Positions 6,977 through 9,935 of a DNA stretch of 9,935 bases are shown piece by piece; within the stretch, counting starts at the first letter, position 1, and each line of letters begins with the position of its first letter. The stretch is from contig JBCDBY010000167.1 of assembly GCA_039182715.1 (NCBI GenBank), forward strand, positions 1 to 9,935, read 5' to 3'. Source of the DNA: JBCDBY01 sp039182715 (lineage in GTDB: Bacteria; Planctomycetota; PLA2). The position numbers and the translations under genes were made by a program. A model generated the notes under the pieces. It was not told where the DNA came from and ran no database searches. It saw nothing but the letters and a program-made list of their open reading frames with translations.

Positions 6977-9429
6977 TCGGAGAGGTCGACGCGTTTCTCG
7001 ACCACCTCGCCCGCCCGGAGCTCGACCGCAATCTCCTGCGGTTCGTAGTTCCCGGCGGGCGGCTCGATGCGCAGCGTGTAGCGACCCGGGGGCAGCGTCT
7101 CGTTGACGTGCGCGGGCCCGGGCAGCGGACCAAGCGCGCCCACGAGGCTCATCATGCGATCGCCCTCGAACTTGGAGAACTGCACCGCGACGTCCTTGCC
7201 GTTCGCGTCGGTCAGCTTCGCGTAGCAGACGATGTCCGTCCGGCCGTCGGGCGCGCGCACCGTCACGCGCAGCCGCCCGCCCTGCTTCAGCGGCACGGCG
7301 CGCCGCAACGTCTGGCCGGGGCGCACCTCGAGCTCGAGGTCGACGTCGAAGAAGGGCGCGATCTCGGGACCGTAGAACGCTCCCATGCGCAGCTTCAACC
7401 GGTACGCACCGGCGTGCAGGTCGGCGAGCCGCGCCACGCCGTCGACGATGTCGATGGTGCGATGCACGCCCCCATGCGGCGGCTCGTCGCCGAGAAACAT
7501 CGACACAGCGACCTTGCGCGGCAGCTCCGCCTCGCCCTCCGTCCGGAACACCAGGTCGACCTGCGCGCGCGGTCGCGCCTTCTCGACCGCAAGCGCAACC
7601 TCCGCGGTCTGCCCGACCGCCGGCGCCTCGATCCGCTTCTTCGCCGGATCGAACCGATCGTCCTTGCACGCGATGATGTAGCGCGCCTCCGGTCGCACGA
7701 ACAGCCGCGCGCGACCCTCCGCGCCCGTCGTGTAGTAGTCGTTGGCGCGCCAACGCAGCATGCCGAGTCGATACTCCAGATGCGTGATCTCGAGGCGCGC
7801 GTTCGCAACGGCCGTCCCGCTGCGCAGCACCAGCACGTCGAGCGCCGCGAGCGCGAGCTTGAAGTCGACGTCGGCGCGCGGCGCCGTCGCCTTCCGCTCA
7901 TACTTGTCCCCGCCGCCCTGATCGGAGAGCGCACCGGGATGGATGCCCTCGTGCTCCTCGCAGTGGACCTGATACGGGCCCGCGCGAAGACCGGCCACGC
8001 GATAGCGCCCCTCCGCATCGGTCCGCGTGCGCGCCGGGTGGAAGTGCACCGCGCCGTCCACGTAGGCCAGGCGTCGATCGGGGAACTCCAGACGCGGGCC
8101 CCGGTCGCCCAGCGGCGTCGCCTCGATCCGCATGCCGGACAGCGGCGCATCGGCCGCGTCGGTCACGCGGCCGGCGATCGCCACGCCCGGCTTCCAGCCG
8201 ATCGGCGGGAGCCGGAACGTCGTGCGCAGGCGCAGCGTGCAGGTCGTGGACCAGGGCAAGGAGCCCTCACGCACCGCGACAAACAGGTGCGGACCCTCTT
8301 CACGCGTGGCGGCGCGCAGCTCGGCCTCGGCTCGTCCGGTCCAGACCGGCGTCCGATCCGGGACCCCGTCCCGCAGCGCGTAGAGAGCGCACAGGATCGG
8401 CGCATCGTCCGGCTCGCGCGTCCCGTCTCCAACCACAAACGACGCGGGCTCGAGCCGCAGCACGGCGGCGCGCTCGACGACATCGACGACATCCGCCATC
8501 AGCGTCGGGTGTTCGGCCCGCACGCGCTTCGGCTCGACCCCTTCGGGCAGCGTCCACGCCGTCTCGACGTCGGCGGCGGCGCGGCGCAGCTCGCGGCCAT
8601 CTTCCGTTTCGAGCACAAGCGTGACCTCGCCGAACTCGATGGGCTCGGCGGCGGTCACGCGACAGAGCAGCGGCGCGGGCCCTCGCGGCGTCAGCGGCGC
8701 ATCGGGCGGCCCGACCTCCGGCATGTCCGCGTCGCGGTGCGCCACAACCGCCGGCGCCTCGCGTTCCCCGCGCGCGCGCCCCTCGTCCCGACTCCAGAAT
8801 GCGAGCGACACGGCGCCCGCGACCACCAGCAGCACGGCTGCGATTTTCAGCTTCATGACGACGACTCCCGAGAGCAGGGCCGCGCGCGAGACGCGGTCCA
8901 GCGCGGCGATCGGAGCGAGCGCGAGGCACCATGCCCGGCGGCTGCCGAATTGCCGATCCAGGGCGGCCCGCAGTCGCTCGAGCGCGCGGGCCAGCCGGGT
9001 GCGGACCGTGGAGGCCGGTATGCCGAGATGAGCAGCGATCGCGCGCGGCGTCATGCCCTCGTAGAAGCGCAGCACCACGACGGTGCGATACGGCTCCTCG
9101 AGCGCCAGCACGGCGTCGATCACCTGCTGCCGGTCGGCCTCGCGCGTCACGAGTTCGAGCGTCGATGCGGTCGGCTCGGGGCGCGCGGCGGCGCGTTCGC
9201 GGCGGCTTCGGCGTGCTTCCTCCCGCGTGACGTTGCGCGCGCGGTTGCGCACCACGCCAGACAGCCACGCCCGCGCATCCCAGCCGGGCCGGGGACCGCC
9301 GTCGGCGGACGCCAGCCAGGCATCCTGCACGACATCGTCCGCGCGGGCCGCGTCGGCGAGCAGCCGCCGCGCCAGCGAACGGGCGAAGTCGTCGTGCTCG
9401 AGGAGGTCGGTCGCGTTGCGGGAAATCAC
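6973..9429 (-). CDS. ECF sigma factor fused to membrane and regulatory-like domains
   Basis: An 818-residue fusion. Residues 12-75 are sigma-70 region 2 (ADDVVQDAWLA at 30-40, then the ARAWLSGVVRNRARN helix at 52-66). Residues 101-158 are region 4, with the DNA-binding helix-turn-helix MTPRAIAAHLGIPASTVRTRL at 126-146. A single hydrophobic helix follows at about 194-212. Beyond it lie about 600 residues of beta-rich sequence with repeated carboxypeptidase-regulatory-like / transthyretin-like units: GVAIAGRVTDAADAPLSGMRI...GRYRVAGLRAGPYQV (415-488), a second ending ADLHAGAYRLKL (669-680), and a third, GRLRVTVRAPDG...LPPGRYTLRI (718-788). ECF factors normally stop near residue 200, so this is a long extension. 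The order implies sigma domains inside the cell and sensor-like domains outside, with no separate anti-sigma gene nearby. The start is a GTG with AGGA five bases upstream (9435-9438). An internal ATG at 8856 begins the membrane helix and has its own GGGAG site. It lies 64 bases downstream of the TetR gene and could share its transcript. Planctomycetota commonly carry ECF factors with such extensions. Confidence 0.88.
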   Translation of the reverse strand: MISRNATDLLEHDDFARSLARRLLADAARADDVVQDAWLASADGGPRPGWDARAWLSGVVRNRARNVTREEARRSRRERAAARPEPTASTLELVTREADRQQVIDAVLALEEPYRTVVVLRFYEGMTPRAIAAHLGIPASTVRTRLARALERLRAALDRQFGSRRAWCLALAPIAALDRVSRAALLSGVVVMKLKIAAVLLVVAGAVSLAFWSRDEGRARGEREAPAVVAHRDADMPEVGPPDAPLTPRGPAPLLCRVTAAEPIEFGEVTLVLETEDGRELRRAAADVETAWTLPEGVEPKRVRAEHPTLMADVVDVVERAAVLRLEPASFVVGDGTREPDDAPILCALYALRDGVPDRTPVWTGRAEAELRAATREEGPHLFVAVREGSLPWSTTCTLRLRTTFRLPPIGWKPGVAIAGRVTDAADAPLSGMRIEATPLGDRGPRLEFPDRRLAYVDGAVHFHPARTRTDAEGRYRVAGLRAGPYQVHCEEHEGIHPGALSDQGGGDKYERKATAPRADVDFKLALAALDVLVLRSGTAVANARLEITHLEYRLGMLRWRANDYYTTGAEGRARLFVRPEARYIIACKDDRFDPAKKRIEAPAVGQTAEVALAVEKARPRAQVDLVFRTEGEAELPRKVAVSMFLGDEPPHGGVHRTIDIVDGVARLADLHAGAYRLKLRMGAFYGPEIAPFFDVDLELEVRPGQTLRRAVPLKQGGRLRVTVRAPDGRTDIVCYAKLTDANGKDVAVQFSKFEGDRMMSLVGALGPLPGPAHVNETLPPGRYTLRIEPPAGNYEPQEIAVELRAGEVVEKRVDLSD

Positions 9430-9493
9430 CTGGGTCCTACCCCGAATGGTCGGGAGACCCTCCAGCGTCCCAGAAAAAACCCGGCCGCAAGAA
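9430..9493 (-). other. Spacer between TetR gene and sigma fusion
   Basis: On the minus strand a run of six T (9474-9479) follows the TetR stop, preceded by a weak five-pair stem that includes one wobble; this may be a poor terminator. Further on, CTGGG (9469-9473) can pair with CCCAG (9430-9434) right at the start codon of the sigma fusion, with a GGTC/GACC tetraloop hairpin nested inside. The start region could thus be folded, but the stems are short. Confidence 0.3.
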
Positions 9494-9935
9494 CTACTGC
9501 AGGTCGTCGAGCATCTTCAGCGCCGACTTGCGCAGCGGACGCAGCAGCGGATTCGAGAGCAGCTTGATGATGCGCACGACCAGATCGGACGAGTGCTCCA
9601 CCAGCCGGTGCGTGCGCGCGCGCCCCTCGGACTCGTCGTGAATCCAGTAGAGCACGATGCCCATGCTGTACAGCCACAGCAGCTCCGGCAGCCGCTCCTG
9701 GATATCGGAGGGAATCCTGAGGTCGCTGCCCTCCATGACCTGCGCCATGAGCGCGATGCCCGCGTCGCGCGCCTCGGTCGACTCCTCGCCGAACGGGTTG
9801 AGCGGGCTCTTCGGGTCGGCGGCGGTATTGAAAAGCAGTCCGGAGAAGCGGTGGAACGGCTCGATGACTTCGAGCTTGGCGTGGAGCACGGCGAGCAGGC
9901 GCGCGTGCAGGTCGGTCTCCTTCGCCAGTCCGGGC
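9494..9935 (-). CDS. TetR-family transcriptional regulator, C-terminal part
   Basis: This is the C-terminal ~146 residues of a gene that begins beyond the right edge of the window. The frame is open from the edge, and the visible sequence starts PGLAKETDLHARLLAVLHAK. It matches the ligand-binding/dimerisation half of TetR regulators: EPFHRFSGLLFNTAADPKSP, then LNPFGEES, an all-helical core with LPELLWLYSMGIVLYWIHD, and the closing LLRPLRKSALKMLDDLQ. The N-terminal helix-turn-helix DNA-binding domain, expected to be about 50-60 residues, lies outside the window. Such regulators repress neighbouring or self promoters until a small ligand binds. The ligand and targets cannot be read from this half. 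It precedes the sigma fusion on the same strand by 64 bases. Confidence 0.85.
   Translation of the reverse strand, partial: PGLAKETDLHARLLAVLHAKLEVIEPFHRFSGLLFNTAADPKSPLNPFGEESTEARDAGIALMAQVMEGSDLRIPSDIQERLPELLWLYSMGIVLYWIHDESEGRARTHRLVEHSSDLVVRIIKLLSNPLLRPLRKSALKMLDDLQ

Noticed and set aside
8856..8860. Splitting the sigma fusion into two separate genes at 8856
   Set aside because: The frame is continuous with no stop, and linker residues 160-191 look like coding sequence. I kept one gene and report the internal start as a possibility.
6862..9567. 901-codon open frame on the + strand opposite the sigma fusion
   Set aside because: Its translation is arginine/histidine-rich with no domain, while the opposite strand encodes clear sigma and regulatory-like domains. 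It reflects the lack of stop codons in GC-rich DNA.
1..9935. tRNA, rRNA, CRISPR array or phage genes
   Set aside because: I found no T-loop/anticodon arrangement, no regularly spaced direct repeats and no phage structural or integrase motifs.

Overview
The window is GC-rich bacterial DNA with six protein-coding genes, two of them on the + strand side of convergent pairs, and no RNA gene, CRISPR array or insertion sequence that I can see. Three things point to Planctomycetota: an ECF sigma factor fused through one membrane helix to a long exported-type beta-domain region, a lipoprotein made of DUF11 repeats, and weak or absent Shine-Dalgarno sites in front of some genes. Myxococcota is the main alternative. 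The assignment is an inference from gene style; nothing in the window is a phylogenetic marker.

Layout. Bases 1-422 hold no convincing gene but contain several inverted repeats. A 1157-residue DUF4132/MolR-family protein follows (423-3896, +). It converges with five bases of spacing on a 504-residue lipoprotein built of four DUF11-like repeats (3902-5416, -). A 104-base divergent spacer separates the lipoprotein from an unrecognised 286-residue protein (5521-6381, +). After a 208-base structured gap comes a small basic protein of 128 residues with a lysine-rich tail (6590-6976, +). Its stop codon overlaps the stop of the 818-residue sigma factor/carboxypeptidase-regulatory-like fusion (6973-9429, -). 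Upstream of the fusion, on the same strand, is the C-terminal part of a TetR-family repressor that runs off the right edge (9494 to beyond 9935, -).

How they may work together. The genes do not form one recognisable pathway. The TetR gene and the sigma fusion are co-directional, 64 bases apart, and could be co-transcribed. The fusion looks like a one-protein signalling device: DNA-binding sigma regions 2 and 4 in the cytoplasm, one membrane helix, and about 600 residues of beta-sandwich domains outside. The DUF4132 protein belongs to a family often encoded near MoxR-type AAA+ ATPases, VWA and SWIM-zinc proteins (the E. coli yeh cluster is the reference), but none of these partners lies in this window; upstream DNA is not visible.

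The points most worth following up are the sigma fusion with its possible internal translation start, the uncertain 5' end of the DUF4132 gene, and the inverted repeats just upstream of that gene. I did not find convincing evidence of a wholly new multi-gene system.
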